From NCBI GenBank assembly GCA_022432975.1, contig CM039504.1, positions 302,196 to 366,195 on the forward strand: 64,000 nucleotides of DNA, written 5' to 3'. The notes beneath the pieces were generated by a model that was not told the DNA's origin, did not search any database, and saw only the letters and a program-made list of their open reading frames with translations. This DNA is from Begonia masoniana (lineage: Eukaryota; Streptophyta; Magnoliopsida; Cucurbitales; Begoniaceae). This document shows positions 47,308-57,448 of the stretch, one piece after another (position 1 is the first letter of the stretch; each line of letters starts with the position of its first letter). The position numbers and the translations under genes are program-made.

Positions 47308-50300
47308 CTACCCTCGAATGGATGCCCTCGGAACTGCAGGTAACCCCACTTCGTCTTCCGCCTGAAAAAAACCATCATTTTTTTTAGAGAAACTTCAAAT
47401 AATCAACCTACACAACTTGGAATAACATGTTTTACAGATGCTTTCACCAAGCAACTTGAAAAATAACACCCACCTTTCCATGTTTAATTATCAATCTTAC
47501 TAGTAATATTTTAACACATTTAATGCAGACAAGTTTCATGAAGACATGCTCTTATGCATCTTCTTTTCGTAATATCAATGAAACCCATCTTCTTTGAAAA
47601 ATTGTATGCAGAAGAAGTTATTATATTGTGCGGATAAAATGATACCTGAGCCCTGCCCGGACCTGTGTGTCCAGTCGGAGCTGAAGGCAGGCTTAGCTCT
47701 GAATCCAAATCAGATTCCTTGTCTGGCTGCAGATAGGATGGCATCCCATCACTTTCAGTTTCAAATCCCATATCAGCTTCTAATGCATCAAGCTCTGCAT
47801 AACACGTTCGTTACACGATTTATTTGAAACATTAAAATGAAAACGGGCATGAGTTCTTGTTTGTAGTAAGCGGCTTTTAGGCAAAGATAAAAAGCCGAAG
47901 AAGTTATTCGAAACTATTTTAAGACCGACTCTTCTAAAAGAAATTTGTCCGCCTATAGCAATAGTCTAATCAGAATCATTACTTTTCAACATTGGATTTT
48001 TTTTTTAAAAGAAATATTCAGATGGTTAAGAGATTGCAAGAGCGATCCTAGAAGTAAAGTGTTTAAGGAGTTAGGAGTTAGCACAAGGGTCAAACATGGT
48101 ATAATGGAGTTTTGGAGTTAAAATTTCCTTTTATCAAAAGTTATATAGAGAACTTAAAAGGACAAAAACTTACCGCCCATGAGTTCCTCTTCATCAATGT
48201 CATCAGGCACGTTATAGCTCCGACCAAGAGTCTCTTGGATTTCATTGCTCACATCCATCAGGTCCAGCATTTCATCTTGCAAGTTCTAAAAATGACATCA
48301 ATTGTTAATCAGTATTATAACCACTACAACAAAAAGAAAAAAGCTACGGTGGGAAGAACATTTTAGAAAGTGTGCACACATCTATGTCTTGAAGCTTCAC
48401 TGTTTTCATCATTCCTTTCAGCTCCTTGTTAGCAGATTTCAGTGCTGACATCTGTGATAAACAAAATAAATTTAATATAAAACAAGAGGCACATCTTATC
48501 TTCTTTTGAAAAATATCATCAGGGTTCAGTGGAAACCAGGTGCCAATAGTTTTAACTCACTTCTGCATTGTAAGGTTTTTTAGAAAATGGACCACAAAAT
48601 AAAATAGTAGGGAAAGTCTAATCAAGGTACAACCAAAATTCAGCAGGTTCCATTTAACTGTTTCCTTTTAGACTGCTACAAAGAAACTAAATGCCCCAAG
48701 AATAACTTGTTTTCTTCTGATCCCTTCACCCAACCAACTTATTCAATGATAATGTATTGTAGATTTACTAACACTAAATCAAGGTAGCGACAATAAATAT
48801 ACACTGCTAAGTGGTCAAACTTATAACATATAGAGATATAAAAATGCAATAGAAAACACATAGGCCACTTTTATTTTAAACAACCCACATTCAAGGATGT
48901 AGCGACTCTAGAAGGTTAGTTAACACTTCAACATCATAAGTGTTTACAACTACTTTTCTCGTTATTAGAGCATCTGTCAAGTTTGATGAATAATGCTAGA
49001 AATATACAAATAAAAAAAAAATCAGAGCTTATTATCCTTTGTTTTTTATAAGAGAAAAAAACAACTCATGATGAAACAAAAATATAGCACAAAATGAACA
49101 CCAAAAATCTAAAAAAAAAACCGTACTGTTTGTTGAGCATCTTTTATGCCTTCTGAAGCAAAAGCAACTTGATCGAGATTAAAAGTTTGATTGTACAGCA
49201 TATCACGCTGTCCTTCGTACCTGTTCGGATGCATAAAGAAATGAATAGATCATGGGCCTAAGAAAAGAATCAGTCAATTTGTACGTACAGCAATTAAAAG
49301 AATGCAAATTTGGATTCTGAAAGGGAATGAAAACAAAAAAAAAAATTAACCAAGTGAACAGTCCTGAATTAGCAGAACGGCCAATCGCAAACTGTTCGTA
49401 AATCCTCAACATTTTTATATTGCAATGCTTATGATTGTTGATATCAAGCTTTAAGTGAAAAGATAAATCTTGAGAGAGAATTACCAACTAAAGAAAAGAT
49501 TGTTCACACTCCATATCTACTTCACCTAAACCGACTTTAGACTAAAAGGTTGATAGCATGACTAAACATGGGTCATTCTTGGAAGTTTTTAGAAGGCATA
49601 AATATTGATAAACTCCAGACTGTCCACAACTACCAAACATCTTTGCAATTGTTTATTTACAAAATCTTTTATTTACAGATAATCTTTTATGATGCAATTA
49701 ACGTTGGTGGTTTTGTAAATTCTGACCTTTCAACTCTCAAAATTCAGCTTCTGAATTAAACACCTATAAACCTTTAATCAACCAAATATTATCATATTAA
49801 GTTACTTTTTTCTTATTCCACATGACATCACCAAACTCAACTTTGAGTAATCCAGTATGCAAGAATACAACCAATTCCAATTTTTACATTAATCTTAAAG
49901 CCTGTCAACAACAGTATTTAAACTTCTTTTTTACACTGGTATCAAGAGCAACTACTGACAGAGATGGGGAATTCAATGAGGGGAATGAGGTACTTACATG
50001 CGCTTTTGCTTTAGAACCCTCATGGCACGAGCTTTGACAGCTTCTTGAGCAGGACCTGGTCTGGTCTTCTTGAGCTGTTCTTTGTACCTATTAAGTTCCG
50101 CATCAAGCTTTCTTATCTTCTCATCCACGGTGTCGCCTCTTTTATTAATCTAAGGAAATTGTTCCATATATATATATATATATATATAAGACGTACTCAT
50201 TAAATCAGGGAAAAGTTAAATAATCTGGACATAAATAATACGTGATAATATCACCCAAATCAAAACCTCAAAGTGAATCTCTCGTAAAAGGCATGTCAAA

Positions 50301-51134
50301 CATAATAAAACGTAACTATTAAAGCATTAGCCATTTTGAATTCATTTGATGAATAATAACAATGCATATGAATTGGTAAAGTATAATTCGCACAATGCCT
50401 AAGAGCTATAACGCATTATAGTTCATCTAATATATTATACTAAGACGTACTCATTAAATCAGGGAAAAGTTAAATAATCTGGACATAAATAATACGTGAA
50501 ATATCACCCAAATCAAAACCTCAAAGTGAATCTCTCGTAAAAGGCATGTCAAACATAATAAAACGTAAACTATTAAAGCATTAGCCATTTTGAATTCATT
50601 TGATGAATAATAACAATGCATATGAATTGGTAAAGTATAATTCGCACAATGCCTTAGAGCTATAACGCATTATAGTTCAATTTCTTCCTTAAAAATAAGA
50701 AGGAAAAAAATCCCATCAAAGATTCCTAATTTTCCACACAACTAAATGAAAATTTTGATCATTTAACAGGATATATGTAGTACTAGAAGAAAATGAGAGT
50801 AGTTCCAGGAAAATGCTGAACAGTATGATCAGAAAGCAAGCAAGAAATAGCAGGCCAAAAAAAAACCCCCCGAACTACTCCCAAAATATCAAATTTGTAA
50901 CCTATATCCATCCTAATTGTATCACAGTTTAGTGGGAAAGAAATGGCTTTCTACCCCAAAAAGAGCCAAATTCATAAAACCAAAACTAAAAACTAGAAAA
51001 AAGTCCAATAAAATAACCACAAAATGACGAAAAAGGAAAAAATTCAGAGCGTGGAAGAGTGAAACCCTATCAGAAGCGTCTTGAATAGTGGGTGGAGGCT
51101 CTTTATCTTTCTTAACACCGAAGACCCTCTTCAT
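47308..51134 (-). CDS. VPS60.1: VPS60 (CHMP5-like), ESCRT-III-associated protein
   Basis: A Snf7-family protein that acts late in multivesicular body formation, where it recruits LIP5/VTA1 and so activates the VPS4 ATPase. Seven exons (51066-51134, 49998-50149, 49127-49220, 48380-48451, 48174-48285, 47646-47794 and 47308-47361) give 233 residues, the normal length. The basic N-terminus MKRVFGVKKDKEPPPTIQDA is highly typical. The coiled Snf7 helices follow (EKIRKLDAELNRYKEQLKKT, then DMLYNQTFNLDQVAFASEG). The acidic C-terminal region carries the LIP5-binding segment (EDELMGELDALEADMGFETE). The ending, AVPRASIRG, matches plant VPS60. The intron 1 sequence upstream of exon 2 carries a tandem duplication and a TA microsatellite. 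Confidence 0.95.
50167..50188 (+). repeat. TA microsatellite in VPS60 intron 1
   Basis: About eleven TA units immediately left of a longer tandem duplication. A simple repeat that may have promoted the duplication. Confidence 0.85.
50187..50679 (+). repeat. 254-bp-period tandem duplication in VPS60 intron 1
   Basis: Copy 1 (50187-50425) and copy 2 (50441-50679) are about 239 bp each and separated by a 15-bp AT-rich spacer. They differ only by a few substitutions and single-base indels (for example near 50235 and 50565), so the duplication is fairly recent. It lies wholly within an intron. Confidence 0.93.
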
Positions 51135-51728
51135 CTTTCTTTCCTCCTCGCTTTCTCCCCAAAGTCTTCGCAGTTCGACTCAAAAATGATGAAAATACGC
51201 CCACAAAAGCGGGAAACTTGAAGAAGAGAAATAATCGGCAGATGCGGAAGAATGATAGCTAGGGATTGGATGATTGATTCCAGTGCTTAAAATTTCATCC
51301 CTGTGCGACGAATTCCCACAATCAACAGGCGAATATACCTTATTTTCTATATAAATTAGCGCGTGAGTACAAGTCTGAATTTCCATGAAATTTACTTACC
51401 GGCTAAGATCTTAAGAATACATTTATGATTATAATTATTATTTATATTTCCATCTTAATTATTATTTATTCAATTTTAATTTGTATGAAATCTTTCTTCT
51501 CTTACACACGCTTCCACGGAGAGTGAGAGACACGCGACCCTCTTTGACTATATATAGTCTCCACCCGATTCGCTTTCTTTTTTGTTCGCGAGCGCCTCGA
51601 AAGCAATTCTTCCCCCCCGCGAAACTTTTACAGGGGATTAATCTTTCCTCCGAGACCTTCTCTCATTGATTTCCTCCACTCTTCCAAACTTTTGTCGATT
51701 AATAGTAATAGATTTGATCGGAAATCAG
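51135..51728. promoter_or_regulatory. Divergent promoter region VPS60 / uricase relic
   Basis: 594 bp between VPS60 and the relic's start codon. On the relic's side a TATA-like CTATATATAG at 51547-51556 lies about 175 bp upstream of the ATG, followed by a CT-rich leader. The promoter of the broken gene may therefore still be present; activity is unknown. Confidence 0.5.
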
Positions 51729-52771
51729 ATGGAAATGACAAACAAGGACGTGGTTGTTCAACACAGGCTGAGCTTTGAGCAGAGGCACGGTGAGTTAGGT
51801 TGCTATGGATTGAGGTCAACAGATGCTCGCCATTACTTTTTTTGAATGGATAATCAGCGTTAGCCTTCTCTCCAATTGGACTGACGCCTATGTTTGTGAT
51901 GATAGTGCAGATATTGTCGCCACTGATACTATGAAGAACACCGTAATTGATTTTTCATATTCGTTGAGTCACTATTTCATTGACATTGTAGTTCTTTGTT
52001 GGATTCTTTTTCCTTGTGTCTAGGCATGGACTGAACTATTTATGTTGCTTAGAATTTGACCTCTTTTCAGGGGAAGGGGACGCGTCTTATTGGCCAAGCA
52101 CTCTGCATCTACAGGTATGCTCCAACTTTCTTTTGTACATGTATTTTCAATTTACATGCCAGCCTCGAGTTGCTGCCCTATGTGCATCTCTTTTATTTGC
52201 AATAGCTAAAATCGAGGAATTGCATGAGATTGAATCCTTTGCTGATTAAAAAGAAATAGAAATGCAACAGAATGTACTTTCTTATATTTACCATTCTCCA
52301 CATTCATATGCAAATTCAAAAAACTAACTTTATGATTATTACTGATGCTTGTGTGGTTCGAATTAGAAACTTTCACCTTCTATCATATATTTCATAGGTA
52401 ACTACCGCCGTTAGAAAGATCGTGAAAAAGCCATGGGAGCGAGTTTACATTAACCGCTAACCACATGAACACAGTAAGTTGTATTGATATGGTAAATTGT
52501 GACTGTGTGAGTGTGAGTAGAGATATCGATCCAGACATATATCATCGGTAGATAACAACCTAGATATCAAAGTCTTCCTGATCACTGATTTCTAGTCTGA
52601 TAATATTTCAAACTCTAGCCTACAATATATTTTTTTACCATTTTTCATGTCTCTGTCAAAGGTTTTAAGCTTGGATCTAAAAAGCGTTTAACAGAAATAA
52701 TAGTCAAAAGGTCTGGTGCATTGTAAGTGACATCTGGCATTGAAGTATTAGCTTTGATGAAGACTACAAAG
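51729..52771 (+). pseudogene. Uricase (urate oxidase) pseudogene, 5' portion with introns
   Basis: Uricase is the peroxisomal enzyme converting urate to 5-hydroxyisourate in purine breakdown. Recognisable exon remnants follow the family in order. 51729-51789 encodes a start and SFEQRHG. About 51808-51942 encodes VSLLSNW then DDSADIVATDTMKNT, and lacks the expected GKARVRV-type segment. About 52072-52112 keeps only LLAKH. 52398-52473 encodes VTTAVRKIVKKPWERVYI then PHEH. 52662-52771 encodes GFKLGSKK, RSGAL, VTSGIEVLALMKTT. Damage includes a one-base frameshift in the T run at 51838-51844, TAA at 52458-52460 and TAA at 52724-52726, both apparently from Gln codons. The C-terminal half is missing; repeats follow. 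Introns are retained, so this is a decayed gene or gene duplicate, not a retrocopy. Confidence 0.92.
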
Positions 52772-52939
52772 GTAAGCTTAGTTCTCAAAATATGAACCGT
52801 CAAAATCGGCTCAATACAATGTTTGGTTGTTTACTTGTTGTGTTTTATTTTATGTTGTGCATTGTGTGGCATGCATCAGGGTTTTTGAACCACGAAAAAA
52901 AAATGAGTTGTGAGCATGGGTGTATAGAAATAACGAGAA
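52772..52939. other. Junction between uricase relic and repeat tract
   Basis: The next uricase exon should follow the donor at 52772, but no further uricase sequence is seen. Somewhere here the gene gives way to LTR-like repetitive sequence. No target duplication was found to fix the exact point. Confidence 0.4.
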
Positions 52940-52950
52940 ATGCATCGTGA

Positions 52951-53315
52951 TCCCGAGTAGGGTTGCCTTGTCGGGGAGTAGTGCTCGTGGAGCACCTCGG
53001 GAGGGTCCCTGCAAGGGATGCATTGCACTAGGTAGTAATAGCGAGTAGAGTTGTCTCGCCGGGGAGTAGTGCTCGTGGAGCACCTCGGGAGGGTCTCTAC
53101 AAGAGTTATGTTGTTATAATAATAGACTGAACAGTGATATCGAGTAGGGCTGCCTTACCGGGGAGTAGTGCTCGTGAAGCACCTCGGAAAGATCTATATG
53201 AGAGATGCACTGTGATAATAGATTGAGCCGTGATATTGAATAGAGCTGCTTCGCCGGGGAGTAGTACTCGTGGAACACCTCGGGAGGGTCTCTATGAAAG
53301 ATGCACGGGTAAATG
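52951..53315 (+). repeat. Four-copy tandem array (88-100 bp units) with GTGCTC/GAGCAC hairpins
   Basis: Units begin near 52954, 53042, 53142 and 53236. Each has a core reading GGGGAGTAGTGCTCGTGGAG followed by CACCTCGGGAGGGTC. The core holds a perfect 6-bp inverted repeat GTGCTC-GTG-GAGCAC in the first two units and imperfect versions in units 3 and 4. It lies upstream of LTR-like sequence with the same layout as the solo LTRs at 57-63 kb. Confidence 0.88.
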
Positions 53316-53425
53316 ATTAATAAAAAGAGAATGTAATTGAAACCAGCCTAGAGTGTAGAAGTTGCATTTTGTTTAGTTGCATTTGTTATCCCTACTTGCT
53401 AAGCGTAAGCTTACGTGTGTGTGTT

Positions 53426-54055
53426 TTCTGTGGTGTAGGTGACGAGCAGTTACAGGTGAGCTTGAGAGTAAGGATCAGGACTAGGAGCAGTCGGATATCC
53501 ACGGGGCACGCCGATGCGGGCAGTTGTCGGGGCGCTTCGACCTGATTCTCGGGATAGGATGTGAAGTTGTATTTGGGGTTGGTAATTTTATGGTTAGTTT
53601 TGTTAGATTTCATGGGTGTAAATACTAGTGGTTTGATATTGGTGTGGATTTATGGGTTTTAAATGCATGTTTTGGTATTTTACGTTGTTTTGTTGTCTAA
53701 ATAAAGATAATGTTACGATGTTGTGAAAATGGTTAGTAGGTGTTCTGTGGTGTAGGTGACGGAGCATTTACAGGTGAGCTTGAGAGTAAGGATCAGGACT
53801 AGGAGCAGTCGGATATCCACGGGGCACGCCGATGCGGGCAGTTGTCGGGGCGCTTCGACCTGATTCTCGGGATAGGATGTGAAGTTGTATTTGGGGTGGT
53901 AATTTATGGTTAGTTTTGTTAGATTTCATGGGTGTAAATACTAGTGGTTTGATATTGGTGTGGATTTATGGGTTTTAAATGCATGTTTTGGTATTTTACG
54001 TTGTTTTGTTGTCTAAATAAAGATAATGTTACGATGTTGTGAAAATGGTTAGTAA
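53426..54055 (+). repeat. 317-bp tandem duplication in LTR-like sequence
   Basis: Copy 1 (53426-53738) and copy 2 (53743-54055) are nearly identical, with an offset of 317-318 bp. Both begin TTCTGTGGTGTAGGTGAC and end AAAATGGTTAGTA. The sequence resembles the 3' third of the solo LTR at 57449-60084, which has a GTGTAGGTGA start, an ACAGGTGAG motif and a TTTTAAATGC stretch. It is probably part of an LTR of a related family. Confidence 0.9.
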
Positions 54056-54059
54056 CTGT

Positions 54060-55220
54060 TTTGGAACGTTTTAAATGGTTTATAAATAGTTTGATATTTT
54101 CCACTATCCATTGAAGCACTCAAATTAACCAAACAACTCAATTGGCCAATCCGAAACTCCACCAACAGAATCGGTCATCCTAGTGTTCACAACCGGTTTT
54201 TGTGTAACACTCCCTCAATCTTAAATCTAATCACTCTAACCACCTAAACTAATCCATCCAACAAGTAAATGATCAAAATAGGAAGAAAATACAGCCAAGA
54301 AATCAAAAATTCGGACCTCACATTCTAGGGTTTCCAAACCCTCACTAAACTCACTCTAAATACCCTTAAAACACCAATAATCAACACCTAAACATATAAA
54401 AACCAAAACCCACTTATTTTTACCTTAAATCACCTTGAGAAATTGAAGAAAAGAGGGGGAGGAAGCCACTAATGGCCGCTGGTTTTTCACGAAGAAGAAT
54501 GGAGGAAGAATAGACCATTTTTAACACTTAAGTAACCTTTTTATAAACTCATCTTTTCTTACTTTTCTTTTCCCTCCACAAAGTTTTCTAAAATTACACT
54601 CAAAACCCCCTCTTTCTCCCTTGAATATCAAGGTGAACCAACAAAGAAAACCACACATTTTCCTTGCAATTTGATTGGCTTATAAACTTGGACTTTTCAA
54701 ACCAAAATTTCCAACCATTCACTTTTTAAATTTAATAAAACAAACCACCTTTTCACTCCATGGATTCCAACGTGATTCATCTTATTATTACACCTCCAGC
54801 TTTTCCAATTTAATTAATTCAATTACTAATTCCCTATTGGTTGGTAAAACTTTGACTTTTCAAACTTTTTAAATTTTCAACTATTACATTTCCAACCAAT
54901 CACCACCTTTCATTCTCCCCTATTTCACACTTCAATACCTAATATAACTCTCGAGTCTATAACGTCAGGTCTCCGTTCTTTATTTTTTTCCTTAACCGTT
55001 TTAAGTCGGTTTTTGAAGATTTTTACGGGACACGGAGTTAAGGGTGTCGGGATAGTGTGGTAAAATTTTTAGAATTTTTGGAGGTGTTTGGTTCGACGAA
55101 AATTAAAGAAAAGTGAGAAAAAGTCGAAAATTTATCGTAAATTATTTTAAACGTCGTTTTAAACGCGGTTTGAGTTAGCAAAGTAGCGTACCGAGCCGGG
55201 GCGGGTTCAGGGGCGTTACA
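54060..55220 (-). mobile_element. LTR-like segment, minus orientation, left boundary unresolved
   Basis: On the minus strand it begins TGTAACGCCCCTGAACCC at 55220, a typical start of plant Gypsy-type LTRs, directly against copia coding sequence. A TATA-like stretch and a CT-rich leader are visible further in. No matching target duplication or clear CA end was found on the left. A TGTAACAC at 54203 is a candidate end but its flank does not match. It may be truncated or rearranged against the plus-oriented repeat to its left. Confidence 0.55.
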
Positions 55221-56072
55221 GTCATACTTGAGAGGCTTCGTAAAAATATCAGCAACTTGGTCATTGGTCTTCACATATTTCACATGCACTTCAGACTTTG
55301 TAATGCAGTCACGGAGAAAATGATACCTCGTATATCTATATGCTTGCTTTTATCATGAAACACAGGATTCTTTGCTAATGCAATAGCTGATTCGTTGCCA
55401 ACAAAAATTTCTGTAGCTTCTTCTTGTGGCATTTGTAACTCTTTCAATAGTCTTCTCAGCCATATAGCATGTCATACGCAAGAGGTAACTGCAACATATT
55501 CAGCTTCACAGGTGGATAGAGTTACAATTTGTTGTTTCTTCGAACTCCATGTAAAGGCTGTAATACCCATGTAGAAAACAAAACTTGTTGTGCTCTTTCA
55601 ATCATCTATATCTCCACCTCAATCACTATCGCTATATCCAACAAGTTTAAATTCATTAAAAGATGAATAAAGCATGCCAAAATTAATTGTACCTTTGATA
55701 TTCCGAAGAATCCACTTGGCTGCCTGAAAATGTTTCATGGTTAGTGACTCCATAAATCGACTGACGAGTCCAACTCTAAAAAGAATATTTGGTTTTATGC
55801 AAGTTAAATACCTCAAACTTCCAACAAGACTCTTGAAAGTTGTAGAGTCAACTTTTTCTCGTTGTTTTTCGATAATTTTTCTCCACATGCCATAGGAGTA
55901 TTCACAGGGTGACAATTCTCCATTTTGAATTTCTTTAGAATTTCTCCTGCAAAACCTTTTTGTGATGCAAAAATACCATCATCTCTTTGATCGATTTCCA
56001 TACCAAGATAATAGGACATTAGACCAATATCTGTCATCTCAAACTCCTTGGTCATTGCTGCTTGAATTCTTC
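55221..56072 (-). mobile_element. Ty1/copia pol fragment (C-terminal RT and RNase H), decayed
   Basis: Reads on the minus strand as the second half of a copia reverse transcriptase followed by RNase H. Visible pieces include MTKEFEMTDIGLMSYYLGME, SLVGSLRYLTCIKPNILF, KWILRNIKGTINFGML, then TCEAEYVA and VADIFTKPL. Damage includes a missing base near 56055, in-frame stops at about 55610-55621 and other breaks, so no functional enzyme is encoded. This piece and 63330-63628 belong to the same element, separated by a later insertion. Confidence 0.92.
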
Positions 56073-57118
56073 TGTAACGCTCCAATTTAAAAATTTCTAA
56101 TTTGAAACCTTAATTTTGAAAATTCTAGAATTTTTTTCCCAAATTGATTTTCTTAAAATCGAGCGTTAAATCAAAATTTTTTAAAATTTAAAACATATTA
56201 ATTGAAAACTTAAATATCGCGGAAACTTGATAAATTAATTTATTAAAATCTTGAAATCATCACATAATTAAAAAATTCATGAAAATTTTATTTAATGATA
56301 GAAATTTAACACAATTATTCAAAGTCTCAAATTAAAATAAAATTTAAATATCGTTTGAAAACTAAAGCATACTAGTTTAAATCATTTCTCATGAAATCAT
56401 CAATATGTTCTTCGTCTGTATGCTCGCTTGCCACTGGAGGGTTCTCAATTGCTGCAATTTCTTCCTCACACAAAAACTCACCTACATCACAAGTTAAAAC
56501 AAAACTGTGAGAAAATCTGAGTAAGTGAGAATACGTGCAAGTTACAAAATTTTTACTTTTACTTTTACTTTTACCGAATCCTGTTAACAGTTGCATACTG
56601 GTTGAAAATTCAACCTTCTTTTAAGACTTAGTCATCTCATTGTCGTTCAGGCATCGTCATCTTTTACTTTTAATTTTAACGATCAAGCATACCATCTCAC
56701 TGTCGTTCAGACTTTTGCTATCATGTTAAAACATATGCTCAAACTCACCATCTCACTGTCGTTCAGGCTTTTGCTATCGCATTTTCCGTCAATTCTCTTT
56801 TACTTTTTCATACACATGCAAATAATCTATCTATTTTATCTTTTAAACTATTCTATGTAGATATTCTAACAAACGTGCGCAATCATCGAAAACGTGTGAT
56901 AAAAATAAAACAATAATAAAATAATATATATATCTTGTGATGTAGGGCCGTAGTAAAAACTTGTATTTCACTTACTTTGATTCCGAGCAATTAGCGTTTA
57001 TCAGGATTTTTCAAAATTTTCAGAATAATATCATGCTCAATATAAAATTTTTGATATTAATATCCTACTTAATAAATCCAATTTTCAAAGTAAATTGAGC
57101 AGAAATTCCTTACGTTGT

Positions 57119-57285
57119 ATGATCGGGTCGAATTGGATCGGTTTGGATCAAATCGGGTCGAAAAAATCGGGTCGAGTCGGGTCCAGTTCGGATCGGGTGA
57201 ACAGTACGGGTCGGGTCGGGTCGGGTCGGTTCGGTTCACTGTTGGTTTGGGTCTGTTCAGTTCGGTTCACTGCTGGCCTGGTTCG
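57119..57285 (+). repeat. GGTCGGGTC-rich simple repeat
   Basis: Degenerate pentamer-like repeats of GGGTC/GGTCG and GGTTC, with a pure run near 57209-57229. Part of the host solo LTR. Short reading frames across it are by-products of the repeat. Confidence 0.75.
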
Positions 57286-57448
57286 AGTCAACTTAAGTGA
57301 ACCGGTTCAGTTTTAAGAAAACTGAACCAACCCTTTCTTCCTCGCGAACACAACTGAGAGAAACAGAGGGAGTGTTAACGAGAGAGAAAAATTCAAAGAG
57401 GGAGGGAGTCGCGACTGAGTGGAGAAAACGAAGAGTGAGGGAGGACTT

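Noticed and set aside
54174..55225. GTCAT at 54174-54178 and at 55221-55225 as a target duplication for the minus-oriented LTR.
   Set aside because: Sequence inside the left copy starts CCTAG instead of an LTR terminus, and the sequence to its left is not the missing part of copia, so the match is probably chance.
57119..57285. Telomere-like or coding GGGTCGGGTC repeat.
   Set aside because: The unit is not the plant TTTAGGG telomere repeat, and the open frames over it are repeat artefacts within a solo LTR.
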